From assembly GCA_900105225.1 (NCBI GenBank), contig LT629764.1, positions 5,166,501 to 5,230,500 of the forward strand: a stretch of 64,000 nt of DNA, given 5' to 3'. A model generated the notes under the pieces. The model did not search any database. It was not told where the DNA came from and saw only the letters and a list, made by a program, of their open reading frames with translations. This DNA comes from Paenibacillaceae bacterium GAS479 (GTDB lineage: Bacteria > Bacillota > Bacilli > Paenibacillales > Paenibacillaceae). The position numbers and the translations under genes were made by a program. Positions 44,316 to 55,363 of this stretch are shown in pieces (position 1 is the stretch's first letter; every line of letters starts with the position of its first letter).

Positions 44316-44430
44316 GGCGTCATGGGGAGTACATCTTCGTCGTTTATGCTCTCATTAGCAGCCGATAAACAGACAGGAGAAGATGCGAGTGAAACAACAA
44401 GCGGTATTGAATCAGAGGAAGGGCATCGGA

Positions 44431-45369
44431 ATGAAAAAAGTATTTATCATTCTACTTAAAACGCTAGGAGTTATAGCTGTACTAATTGCCCTTTTTCTAG
44501 CTATTGTTTTTGTCGTTAACATAATCAGCAACAAGTCAGAGCAAGCAAAAATAGAAACCTACGGCCAGTTAGTACCTGTAGATGGGAAAAAGATGAATGT
44601 CTTGATTCAAGGAAAAGGCGAAGAAACAATCGTGCTTCTGCCTGGTTATGGAACAGCAGCACCAGCACTTGATTTTAAGCCGCTAGTCGATGAGCTGTCC
44701 CCATTTTACAAAGTAGTCATCGTTGAGCCGTTTGGTTATGGATTAAGCGATACAACCAAAAAGGATCGGACCACAGAGAACATTGTAAGTGAAATTCATG
44801 AAGCTTTACAGAACCTGAAAATCGATCGCTATATTCTAATGGGTCATTCCATTGCAGGTATCTACGGACTCGATTATGTGAGCAAATATAAAAACGAAGT
44901 GAGTGCATTCGTCGGGATTGATACCAGTGTTCCAACGCAAGGTGGGATGGATGTTAAATTTCCAATAAAAACATTTAAACTTCTGAAACAATCAGGTGTT
45001 GCCAGATTCGTATCGAAACTAAGTCCTGATCCATACGACGGCTTACCATTTGATGATGGAACAAAAAAACAAATGCGATTCCTATCAAACAAAAATGCTT
45101 TTAACTCGAGCTTATTGAATGAAATGGAACATATTAATGCTAATTTTAAAGCAGCTGAACATTTAACATTCCCTAAAGATCTTCCTATTCTTTTCTTTAT
45201 ACAAGCGAATAGTACAGACGTAGAAGGATGGCTACCCCTGCATGAAGAGCAAGTAAAAGATTCTGTATATGGAAAAGTAATGACTTTTGAAGGAGGACAT
45301 TATTTGCACCATACCCGGTCAAAAGAAATCGTTGAAAACCTTCGGGGATTTATGGCTAGTACAAAATAA
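44431..45369 (+). CDS. Alpha/beta hydrolase, membrane-anchored
   Basis: 312 residues from ATG 44431 (AGAGGAAGGG upstream); an in-frame ATG at 44383 would put a charged stretch before the membrane helix. One N-terminal membrane segment (about 3-28) points the enzyme outward. Hydrolase fold: IVLLPGYGTAAPALDF (oxyanion region), nucleophile Ser in MGHSIAGIYG, Asp/Glu near the FIQANSTDVEGW strand and His in EGGHYLHHTRS. Esterase- or lipase-like; substrate unknown. Its promoter carries the 11-bp direct repeat at 44296, so the two-component system just upstream probably controls it. Confidence 0.87.
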   Translation: MKKVFIILLKTLGVIAVLIALFLAIVFVVNIISNKSEQAKIETYGQLVPVDGKKMNVLIQGKGEETIVLLPGYGTAAPALDFKPLVDELSPFYKVVIVEPFGYGLSDTTKKDRTTENIVSEIHEALQNLKIDRYILMGHSIAGIYGLDYVSKYKNEVSAFVGIDTSVPTQGGMDVKFPIKTFKLLKQSGVARFVSKLSPDPYDGLPFDDGTKKQMRFLSNKNAFNSSLLNEMEHINANFKAAEHLTFPKDLPILFFIQANSTDVEGWLPLHEEQVKDSVYGKVMTFEGGHYLHHTRSKEIVENLRGFMASTK

Positions 45370-45388
45370 ATGCACAGATAAACACAAC

Positions 45389-45424
45389 TCAGGCTGTCGA
45401 GACTTTCTTGGGCAGCCTGAAGTT
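45389..45424 (+). terminator. Candidate terminator after the alpha/beta hydrolase gene
   Basis: TCAGGCTG at 45389-45396 pairs with CAGCCTGA at 45413-45420, then AGTTT. A second CCCGG/CCGGG hairpin (45485-45524) followed by TTTTCTTTTTG lies 60 bp on and may be the stronger one. Confidence 0.5.
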
Positions 45425-45574
45425 TCTGTGAGGTAAGTAGGGTAATCACATTTCTACAATCGATTTTTCTTTAGTTAAGCAAAGCCCGGCCGTTCTGTGC
45501 GAACATACTTCGCCAGCGTCCGGGTTTTCTTTTTGTTGACTAACGATGGGATTCTAGATAAGATGACGTTAAAT

Positions 45575-45598
45575 TTAGTAAATTAGTAAATTAGTAAA
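45575..45598 (+). repeat. Three perfect tandem copies of TTAGTAAA
   Basis: An 8-bp unit repeated three times without mismatch, 52-75 bp before the MFS transporter gene. It may be a simple slippage repeat in a promoter region or a set of regulator half-sites. Confidence 0.8.
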
Positions 45599-45649
45599 TG
45601 ACTAAGGCCGGCTCTTTGACAAACGCTGCAAAAGTTATCAAGGCTTTTA

Positions 45650-46879
45650 ATGAAAATGGGGGAATTTAAATTGTTTTCCAATCGTTATGTTCGCACTATT
45701 ATCCTCTCTCGGGTGCTGCTGCAGTTGGGAGTTTGGATCCGAAATTATGCCGTACTTCTTTATGTTACTGATTTGACGAATAATAATCCGGTTTCTGTAT
45801 CACTGATTTCGGTTGCCGAATTCGCTCCAATCTTTTTATTTGGCCTAATTGGGGGCACCTTTGCCGACAGATGGCGACCGAAGCGGACCATGGTGTGGAG
45901 CGAGCTGATGTCAGCCTTTTCCGTTGTGGTTGTGCTTCTTGCCATCATGAATGGTGGATGGGTTGCACTGCTCATTGGGTCATTTATTTCTGCAAGCATG
46001 TCTCAATTTTCTCAACCTTCGGCCATGAAACTGTACAAGCAGCATGTACCAGTTGAACAATTACAGGGCGTGATGGCGTTGTCCCAAACTGTTGTCGCTG
46101 TTTTTATGGTATTGGGCCCGGTCATCGGTACATTTATTTTCCTCCAGTTTGGAATTAACGTATCTCTAATCCTAACGACAATTCTGTTCCTAGGCTCTTC
46201 ACTTATTTTGTCTTCGCTTCCTCGTGACGTGAAAAAAAAGAAGTCTGGCGTTACCAGCAGTTTCCGAAAAGAGTTGACTGCCGGGCTGCGCTATATCGGG
46301 GCCAATCAATCCTTAAGAACACTCAGTTTGACTTTTTCAGCTATTGGTTTGGCGTCAGGACTGGTTCAACCGCTTCAGATCTTCCTTGTCATCGAAAAGT
46401 TAGGACAGGACAAACAATTTCTGCAGTGGTTGGTTATGGCCAATGGGGCTGCCATGTTGGTAGGTGGAATTGCCATAATGGGGATAGCCAAAAAGGTGAA
46501 GCCACAGCGGTTGCTCATGTTAGGCTTGCTTGTTAATGCCTTCTGTACGATCGGAATCGGCGCTTCTACGATGATTTGGCTGACTATAGTGCTTTTGGTA
46601 ATTAGCGGATTATTTTTCCCTTGTATTCAAGGCGGGATTCAGACGCTTATTGTGCGGAACACAGAAGGAGCATTTATTGGACGGGTATCCGGGGCGATTG
46701 CACCTGTTTTTATGGGGATGATGGTGATTGGCATGTTCATATCCGGCTATTTGAAGGAATCGTTTTCCCTGTTATCGGTATATGTGGTGAGTGGTGGTTT
46801 AACTATTGTCGGTGCGTTTGTTCTGATCCCTCTTGTTGTTGAGCAAAGAAGAAACGAAGAGAGAGGCCGAGCATCATGA
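45650..46879 (+). CDS. MFS transporter (DHA3/MefA-EntS-like exporter)
   Basis: 409 residues, about 12 predicted membrane helices. The MFS motif between helices 2 and 3 is GGTFADRWRPKRTM. Layout and start (FSNRYVRTIILSRVLLQLGVW) match the MFS_3 group of drug, macrolide or siderophore exporters. ATG 45650 is used, but TTG 45671 follows GGGGGAA at better spacing and gives the more typical N terminus MFSNRYVR, so the true start may be there. Monocistronic. The substrate cannot be deduced. Confidence 0.88.
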   Translation: MKMGEFKLFSNRYVRTIILSRVLLQLGVWIRNYAVLLYVTDLTNNNPVSVSLISVAEFAPIFLFGLIGGTFADRWRPKRTMVWSELMSAFSVVVVLLAIMNGGWVALLIGSFISASMSQFSQPSAMKLYKQHVPVEQLQGVMALSQTVVAVFMVLGPVIGTFIFLQFGINVSLILTTILFLGSSLILSSLPRDVKKKKSGVTSSFRKELTAGLRYIGANQSLRTLSLTFSAIGLASGLVQPLQIFLVIEKLGQDKQFLQWLVMANGAAMLVGGIAIMGIAKKVKPQRLLMLGLLVNAFCTIGIGASTMIWLTIVLLVISGLFFPCIQGGIQTLIVRNTEGAFIGRVSGAIAPVFMGMMVIGMFISGYLKESFSLLSVYVVSGGLTIVGAFVLIPLVVEQRRNEERGRAS

Positions 46880-47047
46880 CGGATAAGAGTAAGGTTATGA
46901 ATGGATCGAGAGTAATGACGGGCCGGTAGGCTAACGTTTACATGGTAACTATAAGAAGCTATGATTAAATCAAACTGCTTTTATCGTCTGGAAACAACTT
47001 TTGTCAGGGGAGAAAGCTCAACATCAGGTTAGAAAGTGAGGGGCGCC

Positions 47048-48700
47048 ATGGATTTTCCCGTCAACATTCTGCTCGTAGACGATCATCCGGAAAACTTGGT
47101 TGCCATTGAGGCGGTTCTTAGCAGAGAACCCTATCGTCTGGTTCGGGCATATTCCGGGTTGGAAGCTTTGCGATGTTTATTGGAAGAGGAATTTGCTGTC
47201 ATTGTCATGGATGTGCAGATGCCCGAGATGGACGGGTTCGATACTGCCAGCATTATCCGAACCCGGGAGAAAACCAAAAACGTGCCCATTATCTTTATGT
47301 CGGCCACTAGTAATAAAATGGAGCATATTTTCGCTGGTTATTCCGTCGGCGCTATGGATTATATGACAAAACCTTTCGTCCCGCAAATTTTCAAGTCCAA
47401 AATCGAAGGTTACGTCAGCATGTATGAAGCTAACAAAACGCTTCAAATCCAAAGCGAAATGTTGAAGAAACAAGCAAAACAAATGGAGAAAACCAATCAG
47501 GCGCTCAGTCAAGCCAAAGAAACGGCGGAAATCGCATCCCGCGTGAAGTCGGAATTTCTGGCCATGATGAGCCATGAAATGCGGACTCCACTGAATGGGA
47601 TCATTGGCATGTCGGATCTGTTGCTTGCCTCAGATTTACCGGATGAATACTCCGAGATAGCAGGAATCATCCATACAAGCGGTAATGCACTGCTATCCGT
47701 CATCAACCATATCCTCGACTTTTCCAAAATCGAGTCCGGTAAGATGAAAGTGGAGGAAGAGCCATTTTCCCTTCAACACTGCCTAATTGAAACAATTGAT
47801 TTGTTTACAGCCAAAACCAGGGAACGGAATCTGGAAATGGTGGTTGTTGTTGATCCGTCTTTGCCGGCTTATTTAAAGGGAGATATGAATCGCCTCCGTC
47901 AGGTGTTGAATAATCTTGTGGGCAATGCTGTCAAGTTTACCGAGGAAGGCAGTGTGTACATCACGGTCAACAAGCTGGCGGAGACCGCGGATTCTCTCAC
48001 GCTTGAGTTTATGATTAAGGATACCGGGATCGGGATTCCTCCTGATAAGATTAGCGAATTGTTTCAACCATTCTCTCAGTTGGATGCTTCCACCACTCGT
48101 ACGTTTGGAGGTACGGGACTTGGATTATCCATCAGCAAATCCTTAGTTGAGTTGATGGGCGGCACGATACGGGTAGAACCGTCTAAAGAACCTGGCTCAA
48201 CGTTTATTTTTACGATTGTAGCAATGCCATTTATGGGCACAGCTCCTCCAGCTCCGCATCCAGACGAGCTGAATCGAACGCCGCTGAAAACAGCAATTAC
48301 AATCGACAGCCTTACGTCTGCTCCCATTCGAGTCCTGGTCGGAGAAGATGATAGCGTAAGCCGAAGACTGACTAAACAAATGCTGGGAGCTCTAGGCTTC
48401 CATGCCGATTTGGCGGAGAACGGCACCGAGGTGCTGATTGCTTTGGAACAAACGTCTTACGACCTGCTTTTCCTTGATCTTCAACTAGCATCCATTGATG
48501 GCTGGAAAACGATACAAAAAATCAAAACGAATGTTGCGGGCAAGCAACCTGTGATCATTGCCATGACGGCGGACGTTTCCAAGGCAACGATGGAGCAGTG
48601 TTTGGCTTCGGGTATGGACGATTTTATTGCCAAGCCGGTTCGATTTGACACTATAAAACAGGTCATTCAAAAATATGTCGTGGAAAAGGGACAGGGCTGA
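47048..48700 (+). CDS. Soluble hybrid histidine kinase, REC-HisKA-HATPase-REC
   Basis: 550 residues from ATG 47048 (GAGGGG upstream; GTG 47036 is an alternative). Receiver 1 has [10 protein letters not shown] and [12 protein letters not shown] (Asp55), with Lys in MTKPFVP. A short coiled coil (about 120-165) leads to HisKA with [14 protein letters not shown] (His176), then HATPase with [11 protein letters not shown] and [10 protein letters not shown]-terminal receiver 2 has [20 protein letters not shown] (Asp477) and IAKPVRFD. No membrane segment, so it is cytoplasmic and its input comes through receiver 1 from another kinase. It stops 4 bp before the large HAMP-repeat kinase, so they form one operon and probably one phosphorelay. 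Confidence 0.92.
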   Translation: MDFPVNILLVDDHPENLVAIEAVLSREPYRLVRAYSGLEALRCLLEEEFAVIVMDVQMPEMDGFDTASIIRTREKTKNVPIIFMSATSNKMEHIFAGYSVGAMDYMTKPFVPQIFKSKIEGYVSMYEANKTLQIQSEMLKKQAKQMEKTNQALSQAKETAEIASRVKSEFLAMMSHEMRTPLNGIIGMSDLLLASDLPDEYSEIAGIIHTSGNALLSVINHILDFSKIESGKMKVEEEPFSLQHCLIETIDLFTAKTRERNLEMVVVVDPSLPAYLKGDMNRLRQVLNNLVGNAVKFTEEGSVYITVNKLAETADSLTLEFMIKDTGIGIPPDKISELFQPFSQLDASTTRTFGGTGLGLSISKSLVELMGGTIRVEPSKEPGSTFIFTIVAMPFMGTAPPAPHPDELNRTPLKTAITIDSLTSAPIRVLVGEDDSVSRRLTKQMLGALGFHADLAENGTEVLIALEQTSYDLLFLDLQLASIDGWKTIQKIKTNVAGKQPVIIAMTADVSKATMEQCLASGMDDFIAKPVRFDTIKQVIQKYVVEKGQG

Positions 48701-48704
48701 GAAT

Positions 48705-51700
48705 ATGAGAGAACAAAACCAAATTAACGAAACGAATGGTGATCAAATTGACGGCGGTGAACTGCTCAACGCCTTAATGGCGCTGAAGAAAGGCAATTTC
48801 TCCTACAGAATGCCTTATGATCGCACAGGTGTGGCTGGTAAGGTTGCGGATACGTTTAACGAGATCATGGATATTCAGGAAGGTCTAGTGTACGAAGTCC
48901 AGGCGGTAGCCAAGGTTGTCGGAAAAGAAGGGAATCTTTCGAGAAGGTTTGCTCAGAAAAATCTGGGCGGATCATGGGAAACAGTCACCGACTCGTTGAA
49001 CGGTCTAGTTATCGACTTGATTCAACCAACGAGCGAGATGGTCCGGGTAATTAACGCCGTGGCCAAAGGCGATCTGTCCCAGAAGGTGGAGCTGGAAATC
49101 GAAGGACGGCCGCTTACCGGTGAATTCCAGAGAACGGCGAGCAACATCAATATGATGGTGAATCAGCTCAGCACGTTTGCCTCCGAGGTTACCCGTGTGG
49201 CGCGCGAGGTCGGTACGGAAGGAATTCTCGGCGGACAAGCAGATGTTAAAGGTGTATCCGGTACTTGGAAAGACTTGACCGATAGCGTGAATTACATGGC
49301 GACAAATCTCACGGATCAAGTTCGCAATATCGCAGCGGTAACAACTGCTGTCGCTAAAGGTGATTTATCGAAACAGATTACCGTAAATGCGCGTGGAGAG
49401 ATTCTTGAGCTCAAAAATACGATCAATACAATGGTAGATCAGCTTTCCATGTTCTCTTCCGAGGTTACGCGTGTAGCGCGTGAGGTCGGCACGGAGGGCA
49501 AACTCGGCGGGCAAGCGGATGTTAAAGACGTATCCGGTACTTGGCGGGATTTGACGGAGAGCGTTAACTACATGGCGTCCAATCTGACCAACCAAGTGCG
49601 TAACATCGCGGTTGTTACAACTGCTGTCGCAAATGGCGACCTGTCCAAGAAGATTACGGCTGATGTGCAAGGCGAAATTCTGGAATTGAAGAACACAATC
49701 AACACGATGGTGGATCAATTGTCGACCTTCGCTTCCGAGGTTACTCGGATGGCACGCGAGGTCGGTACGGAAGGGATACTCGGCGGGCAAGCGGATGTTA
49801 AAGGCGTATCCGGTACTTGGCGCGATTTGACGGAGAGCGTTAACTATATGGCGTCCAACTTAACCAATCAGGTGCGTAACATCGCGGAAGTGACAACCGC
49901 CGTTGCTAAGGGCGACTTATCGAAGACGATTACCGTTGACGCAAAAGGCGAGATCCTCCAATTAAAAAGCACTATCAACATCATGGTGGATCAGCTCAGC
50001 AACTTCGCATCCGAGGTTACCCGTGTGGCTCGAGAGGTTTCAACAGAAGGGATCCTGGGCGGTCAAGCAGATGTTAAAGGTGTATCCGGTACTTGGAAGG
50101 ATTTGACCGACAGCGTTAACTTTATGGCCGGTACGCTCACCGATCAGGTGCGTAATATCGCTGAGGTGACGACGGCGGTTGCGAAAGGCGATCTGTCCAA
50201 ACAGATCACAGTTAACGCAAAAGGTGAAATTCTTGAGCTCAAGAATACAATCAACACGATGGTGGACCAGCTCTCTACCTTCGCATCCGAGGTTACGCGT
50301 GTAGCCCGAGAGGTTGGAACCGAGGGTATGCTGGGCGGACAAGCCCAGGTCAAGGGCGTCGCCGGTACATGGCGCGATTTAACGGAGAGCGTTAACTATA
50401 TGGCTTCTAACTTGACCAACCAAGTGCGCAACATCGCCGTCGTGACAACGGCGGTCGCAAATGGCGATCTGTCCAAAAAAATCACAGCGGATGTACAAGG
50501 AGAAATCCTCGAACTTAAAAATACGATCAACACGATGGTTGATCAGCTCTCTATGTTCTCCTCCGAGGTTACGCGTGTAGCGCGCGAGGTCGGCACGGAC
50601 GGCAAGCTGGGTGGACAAGCCCAAGTGCGCGGCGTCGGCGGCACCTGGAAGGACTTGACCGAAAGCGTTAATAATATGGCGCGGAATCTGACGGATCAGG
50701 TGCGGAACATCGCAGACGTTACGACTGCGGTTGCCAAAGGCGACCTGTCCAAAAAAATCACCGTAGACGTCAAAGGTGAAATCCTTGAATTAAAGATTAC
50801 GATGAACACGATGGTAGATCAGCTCTCGATCTTCGCATCTGAGGTTACACGCGTAGCGCGGGAGGTTGGCACGGATGGCAAGCTCGGTGCGCAAGCGGAA
50901 GTAAAGGATGTTTCAGGTACTTGGAAAGATTTGACGGATACGGTCAACTACATGGCTAGCAACTTAACTATCCAGATGCGTAACATTGCCGGCGTGACGA
51001 CAGCGGTTGCGAACGGGGACTTGTCTAAAAAAATTACCGTAGACGTCAAAGGCGAACTGTTGGAACTGAAAAACACGATCAATACGATGGTGGATCAGCT
51101 CAATTCGTTTGCCTCCGAGGTTACGCGTGTAGCGCGGGAGGTCGGTACGGACGGTAAGCTGGGCGGACAAGCACAAGTACGCGGTGTCGGCGGAATCTGG
51201 AAAGACCTCACCGACAACGTTAATATCATGGCGACCAATTTGACGGATCAAGTGCGCGGGATCGCCAAGGTCGTTACCGCGGTTGCGAATGGCAACTTGA
51301 AACAGAAGCTGACCGTGGAAGCGAAAGGCGAAATCGCCGAACTGACGGATACGATCAACAATATGATTGAAACGCTGGCCACCTTCGCCGACCAGGTGAC
51401 CACTGTAGCGAGGGAGGTAGGCGCCGAAGGAAAGCTTGGCGGACAAGCAAGCGTTCCTGGAGCGGCTGGTACTTGGCGCGACCTCACCGACAACGTAAAC
51501 TATATGGCGAGTACGCTGACCACCCAGGTACGCGCCATCACTAACGTTGCAACAGCGGTGACAAACGGTGATCTATCACGTGCCATTGACGTATCCGCAT
51601 CCGGTGAAGTGGCAACGCTGAAGGACAACATTAACGAAATGATTCGGAACCTGAAGGAAACGACCCGGATCAATACGGAGCAGGACTGGCTCAAAACCAA

Positions 51701-54410
51701 TCTCGCCAAATTCTCAAGGCTACTGCAAGGACAAAGGGATTTGTATGCAGTCAGCCGCATGATCTTGTCCGAGCTTGCTCCGCTCGTATCGATGCAGCAC
51801 GGCGTCTTTTATATCAATGAACCGATGAGCGGCGAACCGGTGCTGAAGCTGTTTGCCAGCTATGCCTACCAAAGCCGTAAGAATTTAGCAAACGAATTTC
51901 GAGCTGGACAAGGGTTGGTCGGTCAGTGCCTGATCGAGAAACAGCGAATTTTGCTTACCAACGTACCGGGCGACTACGTCGTGATCTCGTCCGCTTTGGG
52001 AGAAGCTACGCCTCTCAACATCGTTTTGCTGCCGATTATTTTCGAAGATCAGGTTCTGGCGATACTAGAACTTGCTTCTTTCCGACCGTACAGTGATATA
52101 GATATCGCATTCCTGGATCAGCTTACGGAATCAATCGGAATTGTCATAAACACGATGCAGGCGAACCAACGTACGGAGGAACTGCTTATTCAATCCCAGT
52201 CCCTCACCGAAGAGCTCCAAAAGCAGCAAATGGAGCTGAGGAACACGAACGATGAGCTTGAGGATAAAGCAAAGCTGCTCGTACTGCAGAAGGCGGAAGT
52301 GGAAAGCAAGAACCAGGAGGTAGAGGTGGCCAAGCGATACTTGGAGGAGAAAGCGGAACAGCTTGCTCTCACGTCCAAGTACAAATCCGAATTTTTGGCT
52401 AACATGTCACATGAACTTCGTACCCCTTTGAACTCTTTGCTGCTGCTGGCAGAACAGCTTGCCGAGAACCCGGATGAAAATCTTCATGAAATACAGGTTA
52501 AGTTTGCGAAGACCATTCAGGACTCCGGATTTGAATTGCTTAACCTTATTAATGATATTCTCGATCTGTCCAAAATCGAATCTGGTACCATTACGCCCGA
52601 CTTCAGCGAAGTATCGTTGGCTGAATTGACAGGCGGACTGGACCGTACCTTCCGCCATATGGTGGAAGCGAAGAACCTGAACTACCGAATCCAAGTTGAT
52701 TCTGGTGTGCCGGCGAGCGTAGTAACAGATTTCAAACGGCTTCAGCAAATTTTGAAAAACTTGCTCTCAAACGCCTTTAAGTTCACGGAGCAAGGACAGA
52801 TCATGCTCCAGATCAAAAAAGCAAGCGGGGGCTGGAACCCGGAAAATGACTCCTTAAATCATGCTAAAACGGTCATTTGCTTCTCCGTCAGCGATACGGG
52901 GATCGGAATCCCTCATGAAAAACAACAGATCATTTTTGAAGCCTTCCAGCAGGCGGACGGCAGCACGAATCGGGAATATGGCGGAACAGGCTTAGGGCTT
53001 GCGATATCCAGAGAAATTGCCGAGATGCTGGGCGGAGAAATAACCCTATACAGCGAAGTGAGTAAGGGAAGCGTCTTTAATCTGTACCTTCCTATAGAAG
53101 CGGAAGCAACGGAGCCTGAGCCCAAAAAGATCCATGTTCCAGAGGTAATTGATATCACGCCGCTCAAACGCAGAAGCAGCCTAGTTAAAACGGCGGATGA
53201 CGCATTGATTGACGATCGGGATAACATTGAGCCGGGAGATCGTGTATTCCTGATTATTGAGGATGATCAGAAGTTCAATGCCATAATTCTCGATCTACTT
53301 CGCAAGAAAGGGATCAAAGCGGTCATCACGGCAAGCGGTTCGGATGCCCTGGAACTCGTTCATAAGTATAATCCGATCGCTATAACGCTAGATCTTCATC
53401 TAGGGGATATCGACGGTTGGTTGGTGCTCGAGCAGTTGAAAAACGATATCGATCTGCGACATATTCCGATTTGTGTCATGACAGTCGACGAAGAAGAGGT
53501 ACTTCTGCTACAAAAGGGAGTTCATAACTACTTCCGGAAACCGGTGACGAATGAGGAACTGGAGAATGCGCTAGATCGTTTAAATCAATTTACAGACAAA
53601 AAGACTCATAACCTGCTGTTGGTCGTTCATGATGAACAAGAGCGTAAGCACTTGTTAGAGCTTCTGGGCAACCACGATATCAAAGTTACGGCAGTCGACA
53701 CAGGGCGCAAAGGGTTGAACCAGATCAACTCAAAAGAAATTGATTGCGTCGTGCTGGACAACAGCCTGCCAGATATGAATTTAATCCGCTTCGTCCGGGA
53801 TATGCACAAAAACGCTAAAAACAAGCGGGTTCCCGTCGTAGCCCGTGTAAGCAAGAAGTTGACACCAGCGGAGGAGAATGAGTGGGATGAGTTAGTCAAA
53901 ATGGCGGTTCTCAAAGAAGTGAAGACAAATGCGGGTCTGATCGATGAAACAACCCTGTTCCTACACCGCAAGACGGATAACTTGCCGGCCGAGTCAAGGG
54001 AAAAGCTGATCAAACTGCATAATTCGGATGAAATGATCGAGTATAAAAAAGTGCTCGTTGTGGATGACGACATCCGGAACATTTTTGCGCTCACTACTAT
54101 TTTGGAACGCCATCAAATGAAAGTCATTCCAGCGGAAACTGGTCAGGATGCCATCGCCCTCCTGGAACAGACATCTGACATCGAAATCGTACTGATGGAT
54201 ATCATGATGCCGGGAATGGACGGTTACGAAACGACTCGCGCGATTCGGCAGAAGGTTAAATTCCAGAACATTCCTATTATTGCGCTTACGGCTAAAGCCA
54301 TGAAGGGAGACCGGGAGCTATGTCTCGAAGCCGGCTGCTCGGATTACATCACAAAACCGGTCAACAGCGGCCAGCTGTTATCGATGATTCGTACTTGGCT
54401 GGATAAGTAA
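48705..54410 (+). CDS. Giant hybrid histidine kinase with tandem HAMP array, Nik1/group III-like
   Basis: 1901 residues from ATG 48705 (GGGACAGGG upstream; the longer frame from 48675 begins inside the previous gene). Residues about 45-150 are a diverged HAMP unit, followed by nine near-identical 92-residue units (151-978), each holding VTAVA-GDLS and VAREVG-EG-LGGQA HAMP motifs. Next come a linker, a GAF domain (about 1010-1150), a coiled coil, HisKA with [15 protein letters not shown] (His1236), HATPase with [11 protein letters not shown] and GTGLGLAIS, and three receivers: [11 protein letters not shown] (Asp1563), LDNSLPDMN (Asp1685, degenerate) and [13 protein letters not shown] (Asp1832). 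No membrane segments. It resembles fungal osmosensing kinases. It acts with the hybrid kinase upstream. Confidence 0.93.
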   Translation: MREQNQINETNGDQIDGGELLNALMALKKGNFSYRMPYDRTGVAGKVADTFNEIMDIQEGLVYEVQAVAKVVGKEGNLSRRFAQKNLGGSWETVTDSLNGLVIDLIQPTSEMVRVINAVAKGDLSQKVELEIEGRPLTGEFQRTASNINMMVNQLSTFASEVTRVAREVGTEGILGGQADVKGVSGTWKDLTDSVNYMATNLTDQVRNIAAVTTAVAKGDLSKQITVNARGEILELKNTINTMVDQLSMFSSEVTRVAREVGTEGKLGGQADVKDVSGTWRDLTESVNYMASNLTNQVRNIAVVTTAVANGDLSKKITADVQGEILELKNTINTMVDQLSTFASEVTRMAREVGTEGILGGQADVKGVSGTWRDLTESVNYMASNLTNQVRNIAEVTTAVAKGDLSKTITVDAKGEILQLKSTINIMVDQLSNFASEVTRVAREVSTEGILGGQADVKGVSGTWKDLTDSVNFMAGTLTDQVRNIAEVTTAVAKGDLSKQITVNAKGEILELKNTINTMVDQLSTFASEVTRVAREVGTEGMLGGQAQVKGVAGTWRDLTESVNYMASNLTNQVRNIAVVTTAVANGDLSKKITADVQGEILELKNTINTMVDQLSMFSSEVTRVAREVGTDGKLGGQAQVRGVGGTWKDLTESVNNMARNLTDQVRNIADVTTAVAKGDLSKKITVDVKGEILELKITMNTMVDQLSIFASEVTRVAREVGTDGKLGAQAEVKDVSGTWKDLTDTVNYMASNLTIQMRNIAGVTTAVANGDLSKKITVDVKGELLELKNTINTMVDQLNSFASEVTRVAREVGTDGKLGGQAQVRGVGGIWKDLTDNVNIMATNLTDQVRGIAKVVTAVANGNLKQKLTVEAKGEIAELTDTINNMIETLATFADQVTTVAREVGAEGKLGGQASVPGAAGTWRDLTDNVNYMASTLTTQVRAITNVATAVTNGDLSRAIDVSASGEVATLKDNINEMIRNLKETTRINTEQDWLKTNLAKFSRLLQGQRDLYAVSRMILSELAPLVSMQHGVFYINEPMSGEPVLKLFASYAYQSRKNLANEFRAGQGLVGQCLIEKQRILLTNVPGDYVVISSALGEATPLNIVLLPIIFEDQVLAILELASFRPYSDIDIAFLDQLTESIGIVINTMQANQRTEELLIQSQSLTEELQKQQMELRNTNDELEDKAKLLVLQKAEVESKNQEVEVAKRYLEEKAEQLALTSKYKSEFLANMSHELRTPLNSLLLLAEQLAENPDENLHEIQVKFAKTIQDSGFELLNLINDILDLSKIESGTITPDFSEVSLAELTGGLDRTFRHMVEAKNLNYRIQVDSGVPASVVTDFKRLQQILKNLLSNAFKFTEQGQIMLQIKKASGGWNPENDSLNHAKTVICFSVSDTGIGIPHEKQQIIFEAFQQADGSTNREYGGTGLGLAISREIAEMLGGEITLYSEVSKGSVFNLYLPIEAEATEPEPKKIHVPEVIDITPLKRRSSLVKTADDALIDDRDNIEPGDRVFLIIEDDQKFNAIILDLLRKKGIKAVITASGSDALELVHKYNPIAITLDLHLGDIDGWLVLEQLKNDIDLRHIPICVMTVDEEEVLLLQKGVHNYFRKPVTNEELENALDRLNQFTDKKTHNLLLVVHDEQERKHLLELLGNHDIKVTAVDTGRKGLNQINSKEIDCVVLDNSLPDMNLIRFVRDMHKNAKNKRVPVVARVSKKLTPAEENEWDELVKMAVLKEVKTNAGLIDETTLFLHRKTDNLPAESREKLIKLHNSDEMIEYKKVLVVDDDIRNIFALTTILERHQMKVIPAETGQDAIALLEQTSDIEIVLMDIMMPGMDGYETTRAIRQKVKFQNIPIIALTAKAMKGDRELCLEAGCSDYITKPVNSGQLLSMIRTWLDK
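49155..51638 (+). repeat. Nine tandem 276-bp coding repeats (HAMP units)
   Basis: Units begin at the ATGGT(G/A)(A/G)ATCAGCT motif at 49155 and 49431 and recur every 276 bp to about 51638. They are strongly conserved at the DNA level. Unit 1 resembles unit 4 and unit 2 resembles unit 5, hinting at a block duplication of three units (828 bp). Units 8 and 9 are the most diverged. Confidence 0.88.
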
Positions 54411-54415
54411 TGCAG

Positions 54416-54467
54416 TTGACAGGACACCAAATGGTGACCTATAATCAAATCGTCACTAAATGGTGTC
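54416..54467 (+). promoter_or_regulatory. Promoter and double operator of the ArsR-SRPBCC operon
   Basis: -35 TTGACA (54416-54421) and -10 TATAAT (54440-54445), 18-bp spacer. A palindromic box GACACCAAATGGTGAC (54423-54438) fills the spacer, and a second box GTCACTAAATGGTGTC (54452-54467) covers the start point. Both have C-A-C-(C/T)-A and T-G-G-T-G arms around AA. Strong candidate for ArsR autorepression. Confidence 0.78.
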
Positions 54468-54529
54468 CTATAAGAAAGCGATAATACACAATCGGCATAA
54501 ACCGGTATTAATACTTAGGAGAGGGTGTT

Positions 54530-54859
54530 GTGAGCGAAAACAACCAGTTTCGGGATGTGTTTGACGCTATTGCAGATCCAACTCGGCGCCGGTTAATCCA
54601 TCTGTTGTCAGAGACGGATGAGATGCCGCTCCACGAGTTAACGGTGCACTTCGAAATGGGCCGTACAGCGGTGTCCAAGCACTTGACAATCCTAAAAGAG
54701 TCTGGACTGGTGCTTGACCGAAAAGTCGGCAGAGAAACGCGATTTAGGCTGAATGCCTCTCCACTTAGAGAAATACAAGATTGGGTAGCCTTTTACAGCA
54801 AGTTTTGGCGTACAAATATGTTCCGCTTAGAGCAACTATTAGAGGAGGAAGAAGAATGA
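54530..54859 (+). CDS. ArsR family transcriptional regulator
   Basis: 109 residues from GTG 54530 with GGAGAGG upstream. Winged helix with PTRRRLIHLLSETDEMPLHE and the recognition helix MGRTAVSKHLTILKESGLV. There is no Cys-based metal site, so it is not a metal sensor but of the ArsR type commonly coupled to SRPBCC/AHSA1 proteins. The gene overlaps the SRPBCC gene by 4 bp (ATGA). Two palindromes in its promoter suggest autorepression. Its inducer is unknown. Confidence 0.92.
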   Translation: MSENNQFRDVFDAIADPTRRRLIHLLSETDEMPLHELTVHFEMGRTAVSKHLTILKESGLVLDRKVGRETRFRLNASPLREIQDWVAFYSKFWRTNMFRLEQLLEEEEE

Positions 54860-55254
54860 GTTTAGTCCTATCTGTAGATCATGAATATAAAACAACCATC
54901 GAAAAAGCCTGGACCTACTTAACGGATCCAAGCAAGCTGTCCAAATGGATTTTGGAAAATGATTTTAAAGCGGTTGAAGGACATCGTTTCCAGTTCCGCG
55001 CCGAGCCAAACCAATATTGGGATGGAGTTATCAACGGCGAAGTACTTCTCGTAGATGAGCCAAACAAACTTTCTTATACCTGGGCTGTCGGTGAAGAAAA
55101 GCATACTGTCATCTGGACGCTTCAGGATTTAGGGAACGGAAAAGTGAATCTTCATCTTGAACAAACTGGATTCTCCAACGTTCAAGGACTTGAAGGCGCA
55201 AGATATGGCTGGGGTAACTGGACAACTGAGCTTGAAAAATTGCTGGCACAATAA
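54856..55254 (+). CDS. SRPBCC (AHSA1-like) domain protein
   Basis: 132 residues from ATG 54856 (AGAGGAGGAAG upstream, 4-bp overlap with the ArsR stop); longer frames are shadows within the ArsR gene. A single START-like helix-grip domain: IEKAWTYLTDPSKLSKWI at the start, LSYTWAVGEEKHTVIWTL in the middle and YGWGNWTTELEKLLA at the C-terminal helix. It has a hydrophobic ligand cavity by family knowledge; the ligand is unknown. ArsR-SRPBCC pairs are common in Firmicutes, and the regulator probably responds to a stress handled by this protein. Confidence 0.9.
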   Translation: MSLVLSVDHEYKTTIEKAWTYLTDPSKLSKWILENDFKAVEGHRFQFRAEPNQYWDGVINGEVLLVDEPNKLSYTWAVGEEKHTVIWTLQDLGNGKVNLHLEQTGFSNVQGLEGARYGWGNWTTELEKLLAQ

Positions 55255-55290
55255 ATTAATTAAAGATGGTATCTTTACCAGCGCGAATTC

Positions 55291-55329
55291 ACATAAGCCG
55301 GTTGCAACCTACTTGCAGCCGGTTTATGT
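55291..55329 (+). terminator. Stem-loop after the SRPBCC gene
   Basis: ACATAAGCCGGTTGCAA at 55291-55307 pairs with TTGCAGCCGGTTTATGT at 55313-55329 (two G-T wobbles, 5-nt loop). The T-tract TTGCTTT is weak, so partial read-through to the UvrA-like gene is possible. Confidence 0.6.
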
Positions 55330-55363
55330 TTGCTTTGGAACTTATTAATGAAAGGATGTCAAG

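Noticed and set aside
49155-51638. Regular repeats that could be taken for a CRISPR or satellite array
   Set aside because: The 276-bp period is in frame and encodes HAMP units; there are no spacers.
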